Shown piece after piece: positions 25,539 through 34,346 of a stretch of 64,000 bases of DNA (position 1 is the stretch's first letter; every line of letters starts with the position of its first letter). The stretch is from Verrucomicrobiota bacterium (GTDB taxonomy: Bacteria > Verrucomicrobiota > Verrucomicrobiia > Limisphaerales > JACRJZ01): the NCBI GenBank assembly GCA_016219875.1, contig JACRJZ010000136.1, forward strand, positions 1 to 64,000. The letters are read 5' to 3'. The translations under genes and the position numbers were made by a program. Under the pieces are notes generated by a model, which saw nothing but the letters and a program-made list of their open reading frames with translations, ran no database searches and was not told where the DNA came from.

Positions 25539-26267
25539 TCACGACGATATTCCTTCCAGCTCCGCCTGAATCCGCCGCCAGTGCGTGCCGTGCCAGAAAA
25601 GCTGCCCGCAGCGTTCGCACACGAAGTAGTCGTCGAGCCATTTGGCCGTGCGCGGCGGAATCCGTTCCTGCACGGCCTCCTTCTTGACCGGACACAACGC
25701 GCCGCCGCACTTCATGCAACGCGGGCTTTTGACCTCCAAGCCGAGTTCATCCAACACCAAGGCCAGTTGCTCCAGGGGTTTCAACGTTGGCGGCACCCAG
25801 ACCACCAGCACTTCGCGGTCGCGCAACGCCCGGCCGTCCAACAGGAGACTGTCCGTGGTCACGACCACCACGCCGTCCCGTCGTCCCCGCCGCAACAGTT
25901 CCTCATCGGAGATGTCCGCCATCCAGTCCGCTTCGTAGCCCGTGGCCCGCAGCCAGCGGGCCAGCCCGCCCAATCCGGCGTCGCATTGAAATGTGACCAG
26001 CGAGGCCGGCGGCGGCTGGATCGCGGCGCGCCAGAGCCTGGCCACGCGGCCTCCCGGTGTTCTGGACACTCTGCGCAACGTTTCGCGGTACACGTGGGTC
26101 AGAGCGCGCGCCAGCGGCGTCTGCTGGCGGTGGGCCAGGGCCTCCGCCCGGATGACGAGCCAGTCCATTCCCTGCTCCAGGCGGCGGGCGCCGCACTGTT
26201 GGAGGAGCAGCCGGAACTTTGCCTCAAAGGCCCGGCGCGTGCGGCTCATGGACTCGGTCTGTTTCAA
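25539..26267 (-). CDS. Mut7-C RNase domain protein with zinc ribbon
   Basis: 242 aa. The PIN-like Mut7-C domain spans about residues 90-200: FQCDAGLGGLARWLRATGYEADW with the conserved Asp, and VVVTTDSLLL with a second Asp. It is followed by a zinc ribbon (CMKCGG...CERCGQLFWHGTHW) that characterises the bacterial family. It is thought to be a nuclease, though substrates are not known. An N-terminal helical extension of 85 residues is unusual. It starts six bases after the DUF4202 gene, so the two are co-transcribed. Confidence 0.85.
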   Translation of the reverse strand: MKQTESMSRTRRAFEAKFRLLLQQCGARRLEQGMDWLVIRAEALAHRQQTPLARALTHVYRETLRRVSRTPGGRVARLWRAAIQPPPASLVTFQCDAGLGGLARWLRATGYEADWMADISDEELLRRGRRDGVVVVTTDSLLLDGRALRDREVLVVWVPPTLKPLEQLALVLDELGLEVKSPRCMKCGGALCPVKKEAVQERIPPRTAKWLDDYFVCERCGQLFWHGTHWRRIQAELEGISS

Positions 26268-26273
26268 GGTCCC

Positions 26274-26942
26274 TCATGTTGCCTTGGCAAACGGTCGAGC
26301 GCACTCAGATTCTCCCTCGGGTTTCGCGTTCAGCGCTTGGCGCAGCAGACCGGCTTCGCGCGGGCCGAGCGGGAGTTTCATCACCTCCGCCTGGGCCGCC
26401 GGCGTCATTTTCTTCCACGATTTCTGGAGCGCCTGGATGACCTTGTCCTCCGCCGTCCGTCCAGCCAGGTCGGCCAGTTGGAATTCCAGGAAGACCAAGC
26501 AGAGCGCGTCTTCCAGTACCCGGCTTTCGGCGTCCGCGGGAAAATCCTTCTTCAAGTTCAAGGCTTGCATGCGGGCCACGACCGGCTCCGGGTAGCCTGC
26601 GTTGCGCAAGATCTCGCCCGACCGGCGCGCGTGGAACGCCTTGAGGTCCGTGCGCCATTTCAGATAACCGGCGCGCGTCCGCTCGTAGGAGTCACGCGGG
26701 ATCGTCCAGCGGCAGAGGTGCTGACTGCGGGCGGCGAGACGGAGCGCCTCTGAGGCCGTCGGGCACAGGCGCATCACCCAGGCGCACAGGCGGCGGGCGT
26801 AAAGCAGTTCGCGCGGCCAGTCGCGGCCGTCGGCCCGCTCGGTGTTGGGGTCCGCCGAATTGGCTTCGTCGAACCGGCGGATGGCGTCGCGGAACCGCTG
26901 CGGCTCGGTCACGTTGGCAAAGAAAAGCTCGGCGTCAATCAT
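26274..26942 (-). CDS. DUF4202 family protein
   Basis: 222 aa soluble helical protein. Recognised by FDEANSADPN, ARSQHLCRWTIPRDSY, YLKWRTDLKAFHA and LEDALCLVFLEFQLADLA, hallmarks of DUF4202 (HD-domain-like; function unknown, found in bacteria, fungi and plants). It is the first gene of a two-gene unit with the Mut7-C protein and is divergent from the sulfatase; the intervening 77 bases must hold both promoters. Confidence 0.8.
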   Translation of the reverse strand: MIDAELFFANVTEPQRFRDAIRRFDEANSADPNTERADGRDWPRELLYARRLCAWVMRLCPTASEALRLAARSQHLCRWTIPRDSYERTRAGYLKWRTDLKAFHARRSGEILRNAGYPEPVVARMQALNLKKDFPADAESRVLEDALCLVFLEFQLADLAGRTAEDKVIQALQKSWKKMTPAAQAEVMKLPLGPREAGLLRQALNAKPEGESECARPFAKAT

Positions 26943-27019
26943 GCCGGGACCATAGACCGGTCGGGCTGGGAAGGCGATTTCGACCTCGACAGCGCGCAGC
27001 GACTTTTTAGGCTCCGACC

Positions 27020-28438
27020 ATGATGCGATTGCGCCTTGTTGCCGGCCTTCTTCTCTCAGCCATCCTCTGGCTGTCGCCAGGACAGAAAGCCGAAGCCGCC
27101 CTCGGTCTCCGCCCCCGGCCCAACCGGCCCAACCTCATCTTCATCCTCGCCGACGACTTGGGCTACGGCGACCTCGGCTGTTACGGACAGAAGCGGATCA
27201 AGACGCCTCACATCGACAAACTGGCCGCCGAGGGGATGCGCTTCACGAGTTGTTACGCCGGCAGCACGGTGTGCGCTCCCTCTCGCTGCGCGCTGATGAC
27301 CGGCCTTCACACCGGCCACTGCCGTGTGCGGGGCAACGATCCTCGTCCGCTCCAGGCCGAGGACGTCACCGTGGCCGAGGTCCTCAAACGCGCGGGCTAC
27401 AACACCGGCTTGATTGGCAAATGGGGTCTCGGCCTGCAGGGCACGACTGGTATGCCGACGCTCCAGGGCTTCGACGACTTCGTGGGCTTCCTCAGCCAGA
27501 CGCACGCCCATCAGTATTACCCCACGAACATCTGGCGCAACGACGCCCTCTGGCTCCTCGACGGCAACACGAACGGCGCGAAGAAAGAGTACGTTCACGA
27601 CCTCTTCACGCGCGCCGCGCTCAACTACGTCCGCGTGAACGCCCAGCAGCCGTTCTTCCTCTACCTCGCCTACACGATTCCCCACGCCCACAACGAACTG
27701 AAGGACCAAGGCATGGAGGTGCCCAGCGACGCGCCCTACTCCGCCGAGGACTGGCCGGCGATGGAAAAGAACAAAGCCGCCATGATCACGCGCCTGGACC
27801 GCGACATCGGGCAATTGATGGGGTCGTTGAAGAAGCTCAAGCTCGACACGAACACGGTGGTCTTCTTCACCAGCGACAACGGCCCGCATAAGGAAGGCGG
27901 CGTGAACCCGGAGTTCCACCACAGTTCAGGTCCGCTGCGCGGCTTCAAGCGCAGCATGTACGAAGGCGGCATCCGCGTGCCGATGATTGTGCGTTGGCCG
28001 GGGCGCATCCGGGCCGGGAGCGTGAGCGATTTCCCGTGGGCTTTCTGGGATTTCCTGCCCACCGCCGCGGAGATCGCCGGCGCCAGTGTTCCCGCGGACC
28101 TCGATGGCCGGTCGGTGTTGCCGGTGCTGCTCGGACGCGAGGCCGCGCCGCACGAGTATTTCTATTGGGAGTTCCACGAAGGCGGCTCCAAGCAGGCCGT
28201 GCGCATGGGTGATTGGAAAGCGGTGCGGCTCGGCCCTGGCGAGCCGCTCGAACTGTACCGGCTCAATTCGGATCTCGGCGAAACCAACAACGTGGCCACG
28301 CAGAACCCGGAAGTGATCGCGAAGGTGGAAGCCTTTCTGAAAACGGCCCGGACGGAGTCAGCGCCCTGGCCGCTGCGGACGGCGAAACAAGCCGCCGAGG
28401 CGCGGCGCAACGCCGCGAAGAACGCCCCGGTGAATTGA
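27020..28438 (+). CDS. Secreted sulfatase (arylsulfatase A type)
   Basis: A signal peptide at residues 1-27 is followed by the alkaline phosphatase-like fold: NLIFILADDLGYGDLGCYG with metal-binding DD (45-46), the formylglycine signature C85-A-P-S-R89, TGHCRVRGN, GLIGKWGLG and TSDNGPHKEGG. The Cys type requires a maturase (FGE or anSME) encoded elsewhere. It removes sulfate from polysaccharides or small esters. Single gene; sulfatases of this type are abundant in Planctomycetes-Verrucomicrobia. Confidence 0.93.
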   Translation: MMRLRLVAGLLLSAILWLSPGQKAEAALGLRPRPNRPNLIFILADDLGYGDLGCYGQKRIKTPHIDKLAAEGMRFTSCYAGSTVCAPSRCALMTGLHTGHCRVRGNDPRPLQAEDVTVAEVLKRAGYNTGLIGKWGLGLQGTTGMPTLQGFDDFVGFLSQTHAHQYYPTNIWRNDALWLLDGNTNGAKKEYVHDLFTRAALNYVRVNAQQPFFLYLAYTIPHAHNELKDQGMEVPSDAPYSAEDWPAMEKNKAAMITRLDRDIGQLMGSLKKLKLDTNTVVFFTSDNGPHKEGGVNPEFHHSSGPLRGFKRSMYEGGIRVPMIVRWPGRIRAGSVSDFPWAFWDFLPTAAEIAGASVPADLDGRSVLPVLLGREAAPHEYFYWEFHEGGSKQAVRMGDWKAVRLGPGEPLELYRLNSDLGETNNVATQNPEVIAKVEAFLKTARTESAPWPLRTAKQAAEARRNAAKNAPVN

Positions 28439-28637
28439 ACGGACAGGCGGACGTCGCCGATCGGCTCCTTTGCCCATTCTGGGTTGGCGGTCGGCCCACT
28501 GGCCGCTCTTGCCGGCTCAGCCCCCATGTCACCCAATCGTCACACAGTTTCCCGTTGTCGCGCGCCGGTGAGTTGAGGATGCTCGCCAAGTTGATGCGGT
28601 TTGCGGATTCCTTTGTTCCGCCACGCATTGAATACCG

Positions 28638-29897
28638 ATGAGCAAGAAAACGGACAAGCGGGCCAAGCAAGGCGCCAACAGCCGCGCCGCGCGCTGGACC
28701 TTGCGGCCCTGGCACGGCGCGGCCTTCCTGTTGGGGGCGCTCGTCGTGGGCGGCGGCGTCGTTCTGGTCGCCAAGCATGGCCGCCCGTCGTCTCCGCCCC
28801 CGTCCACTGGCGGTGTCGTCCGTTCGCAGCCTCAGCCGTCCTGGGGGCACCTGGAGTACACGACCATCGACCTCCAACGTCCTGACGAGTCCATCGTCAT
28901 CGGCAACGCCCCACTGCCGCCGACGGTCTGGCAGTTTGACCACTGCACGGAACAGCAGTTGATCGATCTCTTCACGACGAACGGCCTGACTGCCGAGCAG
29001 ACACGGCTGCTGACGAACAAGGATTGCTGGACGGCCACCAGCAGCGGCTGGAAGGTCCTGCCGCCGCGCGAAGTGGTGCGGAGTCTCGGTTCGTCGGCCC
29101 GGCAGCGGATCAATGCCGAACTGCGCAAGACGCCCGCCAACGGCGCCAGCGCTCACGCCTTCCGCATCCCGGAAGAGAAGTTCGGCAGTTGGCTGGCGGA
29201 GTCCGGCCTGGACGAGGACAAGCGGGCGCTGGTCAGAGAGATGAGCTACCGCCAGGACGACATGGTGTGTTTCTCCGATTACGAAGAACTCGAATTGCAG
29301 TGCTCGCCGGACGAACGGCGGTGTCTGGCCAAGGCCTTCTCCCGCGCCCCGGCCCTGCTCATGAGCTTGCGGGTGACGCCCGACTCGGACATCGACGCCC
29401 TGGCCCGCTATTGGGGCGGCGCCGGACGCGGCAAGTCGATGCGGCCCTTCCTGGAGTCGTTGACGCGCGTGCCGGGTGGCGCCTCCGTGAGCGTGTCCCA
29501 CTTCTTCCCCGCGTTTGCCCGCCTGAGGCTCTACACCTACCCGGACCCGGAACTGGACCACATGAGTGTGCGCCAGGACTGCTACTGGACGGGGCTGAAT
29601 TTCTCCAGAGAAACGCCGGACAACCGGTTCATGGACGAGGAAACCGTGAAGAGAATCCTTCTGACCGAATACACCCAGGTCAAGACCGGCTGGGTCTTCG
29701 GCGACCTGATCCTGCTCCTGGAAAACGGGCAGATCGCCACCCACCTGTGCGTTTATGTGGCTGACGATGTGGTCTTCACCAAGAACGGCGTCGCCACCAC
29801 GACGCCGTGGGTGCTGATGAAGATTCCCGACGTGGTGGCCCTCTATCGCGCGGAGACGGGAAATCCGATTGAAGTCGTCGGCCTGCGGCGGAAGTGA
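28638..29897 (+). CDS. Membrane-anchored protein of unknown function
   Basis: 419 aa. A basic N-terminus and one membrane helix (residues 26-44) indicate a signal anchor with a Ser/Pro linker. The extracytoplasmic part has no motif I can name with confidence. Near the C-terminus, ENGQIATHLCVYVADDVVFTKNG is reminiscent of the conserved end of papain-like/NlpC-type amidases, but a matching upstream catalytic Cys is not clear. It follows the sulfatase by 199 bases (28439-28637, no gene seen). Confidence 0.75.
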   Translation: MSKKTDKRAKQGANSRAARWTLRPWHGAAFLLGALVVGGGVVLVAKHGRPSSPPPSTGGVVRSQPQPSWGHLEYTTIDLQRPDESIVIGNAPLPPTVWQFDHCTEQQLIDLFTTNGLTAEQTRLLTNKDCWTATSSGWKVLPPREVVRSLGSSARQRINAELRKTPANGASAHAFRIPEEKFGSWLAESGLDEDKRALVREMSYRQDDMVCFSDYEELELQCSPDERRCLAKAFSRAPALLMSLRVTPDSDIDALARYWGGAGRGKSMRPFLESLTRVPGGASVSVSHFFPAFARLRLYTYPDPELDHMSVRQDCYWTGLNFSRETPDNRFMDEETVKRILLTEYTQVKTGWVFGDLILLLENGQIATHLCVYVADDVVFTKNGVATTTPWVLMKIPDVVALYRAETGNPIEVVGLRRK

Positions 29898-30000
29898 GCG
29901 AGGCCAGCAGCCACACGCACCGACCTTACGGACGAGGGTTGGATTGGCCGCCCCGATCCTCACCGCCTTCCCAGGATTCCTCCGGCACCGGCAACGTGCC

Positions 30001-30198
30001 TTAAACCTGAACTCCGAAGTTGGGGAGCACGCCCGCCCCGGGCGTGGTTGGATGCGCCCCGCGTCCAGCCCTTTGGGCCGACAAATGCAGTGGAGCGATG
30101 GGAATATACCCACGGCCCCTGAATTTTCCGCGAGGGCGCGGAAAACGGCGCCCGCGGCGGGCGCGCTCCCCATTCCCTTTCGGAGTTCGGGGTTAAAT
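30001..30198. repeat. About 198-base inverted-repeat element
   Basis: Imperfect arms 30001-30037 and 30156-30198 share AACTCCGAA, GGGGAGC and GCCCGCC in complementary order. The interior holds further hairpins (CCGCGAGGGCGCGG). It sits in the 363-base space 29898-30260 between convergent genes and abuts the terminator at 30200. No gene is seen in that space. Confidence 0.75.
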
Positions 30199-30199
30199 C

Positions 30200-30225
30200 A
30201 AAAAACCTGCCTCGACAGAGGCAGG
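30200..30225 (-). terminator. Intrinsic terminator of the Ala-rich protein gene
   Basis: Minus strand reading: CCTGCCTC, loop TGTC, GAGGCAGG, then six T. A perfect 8-base stem, 35 bases after the stop of the 30261-30848 gene. Confidence 0.92.
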
Positions 30226-30260
30226 CTTGAAGACCCGGAGAAATCACCGCCACGTCCCGT

Positions 30261-30848
30261 CTAGGGAGCGGCGTAATTGCGCCCACCGCTCGGCACTGAG
30301 CCCGACGTGCTGTTGTTGACGTTGGTCGGCGTCGTCGTCAGCGGACGGTACGGCGGTTGGATGGTGGGGGGAAGCGGCGAAACCGCGACAGCCGGGCTGG
30401 CCACCTCGGCCACAGCCAAGGCCACCGCATTGCGCGCGTCAGGCACCTGGAAGCCGATGGCGTCCACAATCTTTCTGGCTTGGGACGGCGCGGCGGCAGC
30501 AGCGGCCTTCGCGATGGCAACCGCTTGCTTCGGCTGCAAACCTGTGGCGGTGGCGGCGGCGGTGGCGGCAACCTCCGAAACCGCCTTGGAAATGGCACCG
30601 ACGACCATCGGCGTAGCCACAGAGTTCAACTGCACCGCCGCAGTCACGACCGCGATGGTGGTTGCCTCGCGCTCCTTTGCCTTGGCCTTCTTCACGATCA
30701 GCGCGGCGCGGGAGGGCAGTTCCGCCGTCGGCACGCTCTTCAAGGTTTGCGTGAACGGATTGTCATTTGGGGAAGCGGCCAACGACACACTTGCAACGAT
30801 GGACGTCATCCCCACTGAGAGGGCCAAAAGAACACTGGTCACTTTCAT
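30261..30848 (-). CDS. Small exported Ala-rich protein, unknown function
   Basis: 195 aa. Signal peptide residues 1-25 (SVLLALSVGMTSIVASVSLA). The centre is strongly Ala/Val rich with repeated helices (EREATTIAVVTAAVQ, AISKAVSEVAATAAATATG, QAVAIAKAAAAAAPSQARK). The tail is Pro/Thr/Asn/Gly-rich. It looks structural or matrix-like. It stands alone with a recognisable promoter and the strongest terminator in the window, so high expression is likely. No family is recognised. Confidence 0.75.
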   Translation of the reverse strand: MKVTSVLLALSVGMTSIVASVSLAASPNDNPFTQTLKSVPTAELPSRAALIVKKAKAKEREATTIAVVTAAVQLNSVATPMVVGAISKAVSEVAATAAATATGLQPKQAVAIAKAAAAAAPSQARKIVDAIGFQVPDARNAVALAVAEVASPAVAVSPLPPTIQPPYRPLTTTPTNVNNSTSGSVPSGGRNYAAP

Positions 30849-30891
30849 GGTCTGTTTTATTAAGGTCTTGTCTCTAAATCAATACGCGGAC

Positions 30892-30920
30892 TTGTTAGCA
30901 GAATCGGCGGGAGGCGTCAA
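30892..30920 (-). promoter_or_regulatory. Predicted sigma70-type promoter of the Ala-rich protein gene
   Basis: Minus strand: -35 TTGACG (30915-30920), 17-base spacer, -10 TAACAA (30892-30897), 44 bases before the ATG. The -35 matches five of six consensus bases, but the -10 is weak. Confidence 0.4.
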
Positions 30921-31073
30921 ACCCTTTAGTGACTTTTTTTTGCGGGACGGTTTTTCCTGCGATCCCGAAAATCCGATCCCGACAGACCCGCCGCCGGGGC
31001 TGGAGCCTTGTTTCTCCCGCCGCTTCTCGCGGTCCTTCCGCCCGGCGAGCCGAGATGACAGCCGCCGTGACGC

Positions 31074-33584
31074 TCAAGCTTTGGCGGGCACCGAGGGAGC
31101 GTTCCCCATGTTCACGTTGGAGCCGATGGCCGGACGCTGGCCTTTGTTCCACCAAAGGACGATGGGACTGGCGATGAAGATACTGGAGTAGGTGCCCGCC
31201 ACGGTGCCGACCAGGAACACGAAGGCAAAGTCCTCAATGACGCCGCCGCCCACGAAGTAGAGCGCCAGCGTCGAGAGGATGACCGAACCGCCAGTGATTA
31301 CGGTCCGGCCCAAGGTCTGGTTCAGGGCGAGGTTGATCAACTCCCGGAAGGTGCCCCGCACGCCCAGTTTCAGGTCCTCGCGAATGCGGTCCAAGTTCAC
31401 GATCTTGTCGTTGATCGAATAGCCGATGATCGTGAGCACGGCGGCGACCACGGTGGCGCTCAATTGCCCGCCCATCATGAAGAACAGGCCCAAGCTCAGC
31501 ACCACGTCGTGGAGGACCGCCACCACCGCGCCAACGGCGAAGGAGAGTTCGTAGCGGAAAGCCACGTAGATCAGGATGCCGAACAAGGCCAGGAGTGACG
31601 CAATGACGGCGCTGCGTTGGATTTCCTTGCCCACGGAGGCTCCCACCGTTTCGACGCCTCCCACCTCGAAGCCGGCCTTCGGGAAATCGTTCGTCAGCGC
31701 GCTGGCAACCTTCGTGCCGCTCCCAAATGGAACCAGGATTTGGAGGGTTTCATGCCCGCCGGCGATGGGCTTCTGGTATTGAATGAGCGAATCGGTGGCC
31801 CCGGCCTTGTTCACGGAAGCGCGGAGTTTGTCCACATCGACCTTCTGGGTGAAGGCGAAGGTCATGCTGTCGCCGCCCGCGAAATCCACGCCCAAGCTCT
31901 TCTTGCCCCGAACGACGCCATAGCCCAGGCCCACCACGGCCAGCACCGAGGTCGTGATCAAGGCCACGCGCCCCCAGCGCAGGAAGTCAAAATGGGTGTC
32001 CTTGAACATCGGCAGCATGGGCACGGACTTGATGAGGCCCCGGGTGGTGAGAAAATCAAAGATCAGCCGCGTGACCAGCAAGGCGGTGAACATGCTGGCG
32101 CATACCCCGATGGTGAGGGTGATCCCGAAGCCCTTGACCGGGCCGGTGCCCATGTAGATGAGGATGACGGCGGAGATCACGGTCGTCAGGTTCGAGTCAA
32201 AGATCGTGGTGAAGGCCTTGCCGTATCCGCCCACCAAGGCGCCGCGCAAGGACTTGCCGGCGGCCAATTCCTCCCTCATGCGCTCGAAGATGAGCACGTT
32301 GGCGTCCACGGCCATGCCGATGGTCAACGCGATGCCGGCGATGCCCGGCAGGGTGAGGGTGGCTTTCATGGCGCACATGACCCCCATGAGAATCAGGATG
32401 TTCATCACCAGCGCCAAGTTGGCCACCAAGCCACTGAAGAAATAGAAGACCAGCATGAACAGGAAGGTGCCGATGGCGGCGATGTAGGAGGCGTTGAGGC
32501 CGCTGGAGATCGAGTCCCTGCCCAGGGAGGGATCGACGGTGCTCTCGCTGATGATTTCCACCGGCGTTTCCAGCGGGTTTTGCAGGACGTTCGCCAGATC
32601 GAACGCTTCCTTCTCCTCGAAGGTGCCCTGAATGACGCCGCTCCCGTTGGGGATTTCACTGCGGATGACCGGCGCGGAGTAAAGTTCGCCGTCCAGCAGG
32701 ATGGCCATTTGGCGGCCCACGTTCTTCCGGGTCAGGTCGCCAAAGATGCTGGCGCCGGCGGTATCAAACTGGAAGGAAATCTCCGGGTTGTTGAAGTTGT
32801 CGCGAATGACGCCCGCATGAACGACGTTCTTGCCGCTCAGGCCAGGCACGGGACGCTTCTCCACCACCACGGGAATCAACTCCTTCTTGCCGTCGCGCGC
32901 GGTGCGCACTTCCTTTTTGATCTCGTGGCCGGGCGGCACCACGCCTTCCTTGATCAGGTTGGCGTTGTCTTCATGGACCATGCGGAACTCGAGCACCGCC
33001 GCCTTCTGAATGGCCGTGCGGACGCTGTCCATGACATCCTGCGACAATCCGGGCATCTGGATGATGATGCGGTTTTGGCCGGGAACCTTCTGGATGAGCG
33101 GTTCGGCCACGCCGTATTTGTCCACGCGCTTGCGCAGCACTTCGATGGCGTTGTCCAGCGCCAAATCAATGACCGTCCGATCCACCTTGTTGGATTCGAG
33201 CTTGTCGGTCTTCATCTGCACGACGAAGGACGAGCCGCCAATGAGGTCCAGCCCCAGCTTGATCTTGCCGGAAGCTTCGCGTTGCAGCCGGTTGAGGATG
33301 TAGAGCGTGGGATCCTTCTCCGCCTTCACGTCAAAATCCGGGAAGTACTTCGTGATGTCGTTCGAGCCGATGGCGAGGCGGAGGTTGCCGTAGATGCGTT
33401 CCGGGTTCTTTTTCTGCAGGTCCCGGTAGTGGGTCACGATGTTCGTGAACACCCCGTCCTGCTTGTAAGAATTCTCCAGGAACACGCCGAACATGTCGCG
33501 TCCCGAGGGCGGGTAAATGGAGGCGAACGACCACGCGAGAATGAAGACGGTGAGCAGAAACTTCCAAAAATGACCACGATTCAT
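31074..33584 (-). CDS. secDF: Protein translocase subunit SecDF (fused)
   Basis: 836 aa fusion. The SecD half has a first membrane helix, a large periplasmic domain with KLGLDLIGGSSFVVQM, then five helices including MGVMCAMKATLTLPGIAGI and the GMAVDANVLIFERMREEL proton-path motif. The SecF half, from about residue 545, has LGVDFAGGDSMTF and GYSINDKIVNLDRIREDL. It uses the proton gradient to pull exported proteins from SecYEG. Fused SecDF is common in Bacteroidetes and Verrucomicrobia. It starts 21 bases after yajC, the usual operon. Confidence 0.95.
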   Translation of the reverse strand: MNRGHFWKFLLTVFILAWSFASIYPPSGRDMFGVFLENSYKQDGVFTNIVTHYRDLQKKNPERIYGNLRLAIGSNDITKYFPDFDVKAEKDPTLYILNRLQREASGKIKLGLDLIGGSSFVVQMKTDKLESNKVDRTVIDLALDNAIEVLRKRVDKYGVAEPLIQKVPGQNRIIIQMPGLSQDVMDSVRTAIQKAAVLEFRMVHEDNANLIKEGVVPPGHEIKKEVRTARDGKKELIPVVVEKRPVPGLSGKNVVHAGVIRDNFNNPEISFQFDTAGASIFGDLTRKNVGRQMAILLDGELYSAPVIRSEIPNGSGVIQGTFEEKEAFDLANVLQNPLETPVEIISESTVDPSLGRDSISSGLNASYIAAIGTFLFMLVFYFFSGLVANLALVMNILILMGVMCAMKATLTLPGIAGIALTIGMAVDANVLIFERMREELAAGKSLRGALVGGYGKAFTTIFDSNLTTVISAVILIYMGTGPVKGFGITLTIGVCASMFTALLVTRLIFDFLTTRGLIKSVPMLPMFKDTHFDFLRWGRVALITTSVLAVVGLGYGVVRGKKSLGVDFAGGDSMTFAFTQKVDVDKLRASVNKAGATDSLIQYQKPIAGGHETLQILVPFGSGTKVASALTNDFPKAGFEVGGVETVGASVGKEIQRSAVIASLLALFGILIYVAFRYELSFAVGAVVAVLHDVVLSLGLFFMMGGQLSATVVAAVLTIIGYSINDKIVNLDRIREDLKLGVRGTFRELINLALNQTLGRTVITGGSVILSTLALYFVGGGVIEDFAFVFLVGTVAGTYSSIFIASPIVLWWNKGQRPAIGSNVNMGNAPSVPAKA

Positions 33585-33605
33585 GGGAACAAACGTTACG
33601 GAGGG

Positions 33606-33962
33606 TTACGATTCAGAGGAGTCGCCAGCCTTTTCGGTGACTTCGGAGACAGCGGATTTGAGCACTTCCAACTTGGTATCGGCGGAGCGGAGGGTCACGG
33701 TCTTCTCTCTCACACTGAGGACCACGCCCACGATGCCACTGCTGGTGAGGACCTTGTCGCCCGGCTTGATGCTCCGGACCAGCGCCTCAAGCTGCTTCTG
33801 CCGCTGGCGCTGGGGCCGGATCATGATGAAATACATGACGAAGCCCATGATCGCGATCATGCCGACCATCTTGAGCATGGCGGCTTTCGGGTCTTCTTGC
33901 GTGCCCGGCTGGGACGCCGGCGGCATCAGCGCCAGCAGGGCCAAAATCGCATTCAAAGTCAT
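33606..33962 (-). CDS. yajC: Preprotein translocase accessory subunit YajC
   Basis: 118 aa, one membrane helix (residues 29-47, GMIAIMGFVMYFIMIRPQRQR) followed by the small soluble domain SIKPGDKVLTSSGIVGVVLSV diagnostic of YajC. Co-transcribed with secDF. Confidence 0.95.
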   Translation of the reverse strand: MTLNAILALLALMPPASQPGTQEDPKAAMLKMVGMIAIMGFVMYFIMIRPQRQRQKQLEALVRSIKPGDKVLTSSGIVGVVLSVREKTVTLRSADTKLEVLKSAVSEVTEKAGDSSES

Positions 33963-34160
33963 ACCAGTTTCCAGTTAAGAGCCGCCCAATTTAGGGATGA
34001 GGGGTCTTTTGGCAAGAGTTTTAACCGGGTTTTTCGCGGGGATTCCCCACGCCGGCCAAGTCCCCGGCCCATCGCGGCTGCGGTTCGGGCCAGTGACCCG
34101 CCGGCGCGGTGCGGCCACGCGGCGCCGGCTTGAGAAATGGATTCAAAACAGGCGTCCGAG

Positions 34161-34325
34161 GCTCAGACATCCTGAGCCGCGGAACGCGCCTGGGCCGCCC
34201 GGTGAGGGCACCGGGCCTACAAGATGCGTCGCAGTTGTAGGCCGGGTCCCCTGACCCGGTGACCGCCGCTTCATCTCGATTCCTGGCCTCCACAACACCG
34301 TGCGGACAGCTCAGGATGTCCGAGG
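34161..34325. repeat. MITE-like element, copy B, with terminal inverted repeats
   Basis: Termini GCTCAGACATCCTGAGC (34161-34177) and GCTCAGGATGTCCGAG (34309-34324) are inverted repeats with one or two mismatches. The interior contains CCGGTGAGGGCACCGG and GTAGGCCGGGTC arms that form a second stem. No ORF inside. Closely similar to 12177-12316. It occupies the 384-base space 33963-34346 between yajC and bioA; the part 33963-34160 shows no gene. Confidence 0.85.
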
Positions 34326-34346
34326 CGGGAGCGGTTGCGGATCAGT

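Noticed and set aside
31617..34133. 838-codon plus-strand open frame across secDF and yajC
   Set aside because: Antisense shadow of two well-identified Sec genes; His/Asp/Gly-rich composition typical of such shadows.
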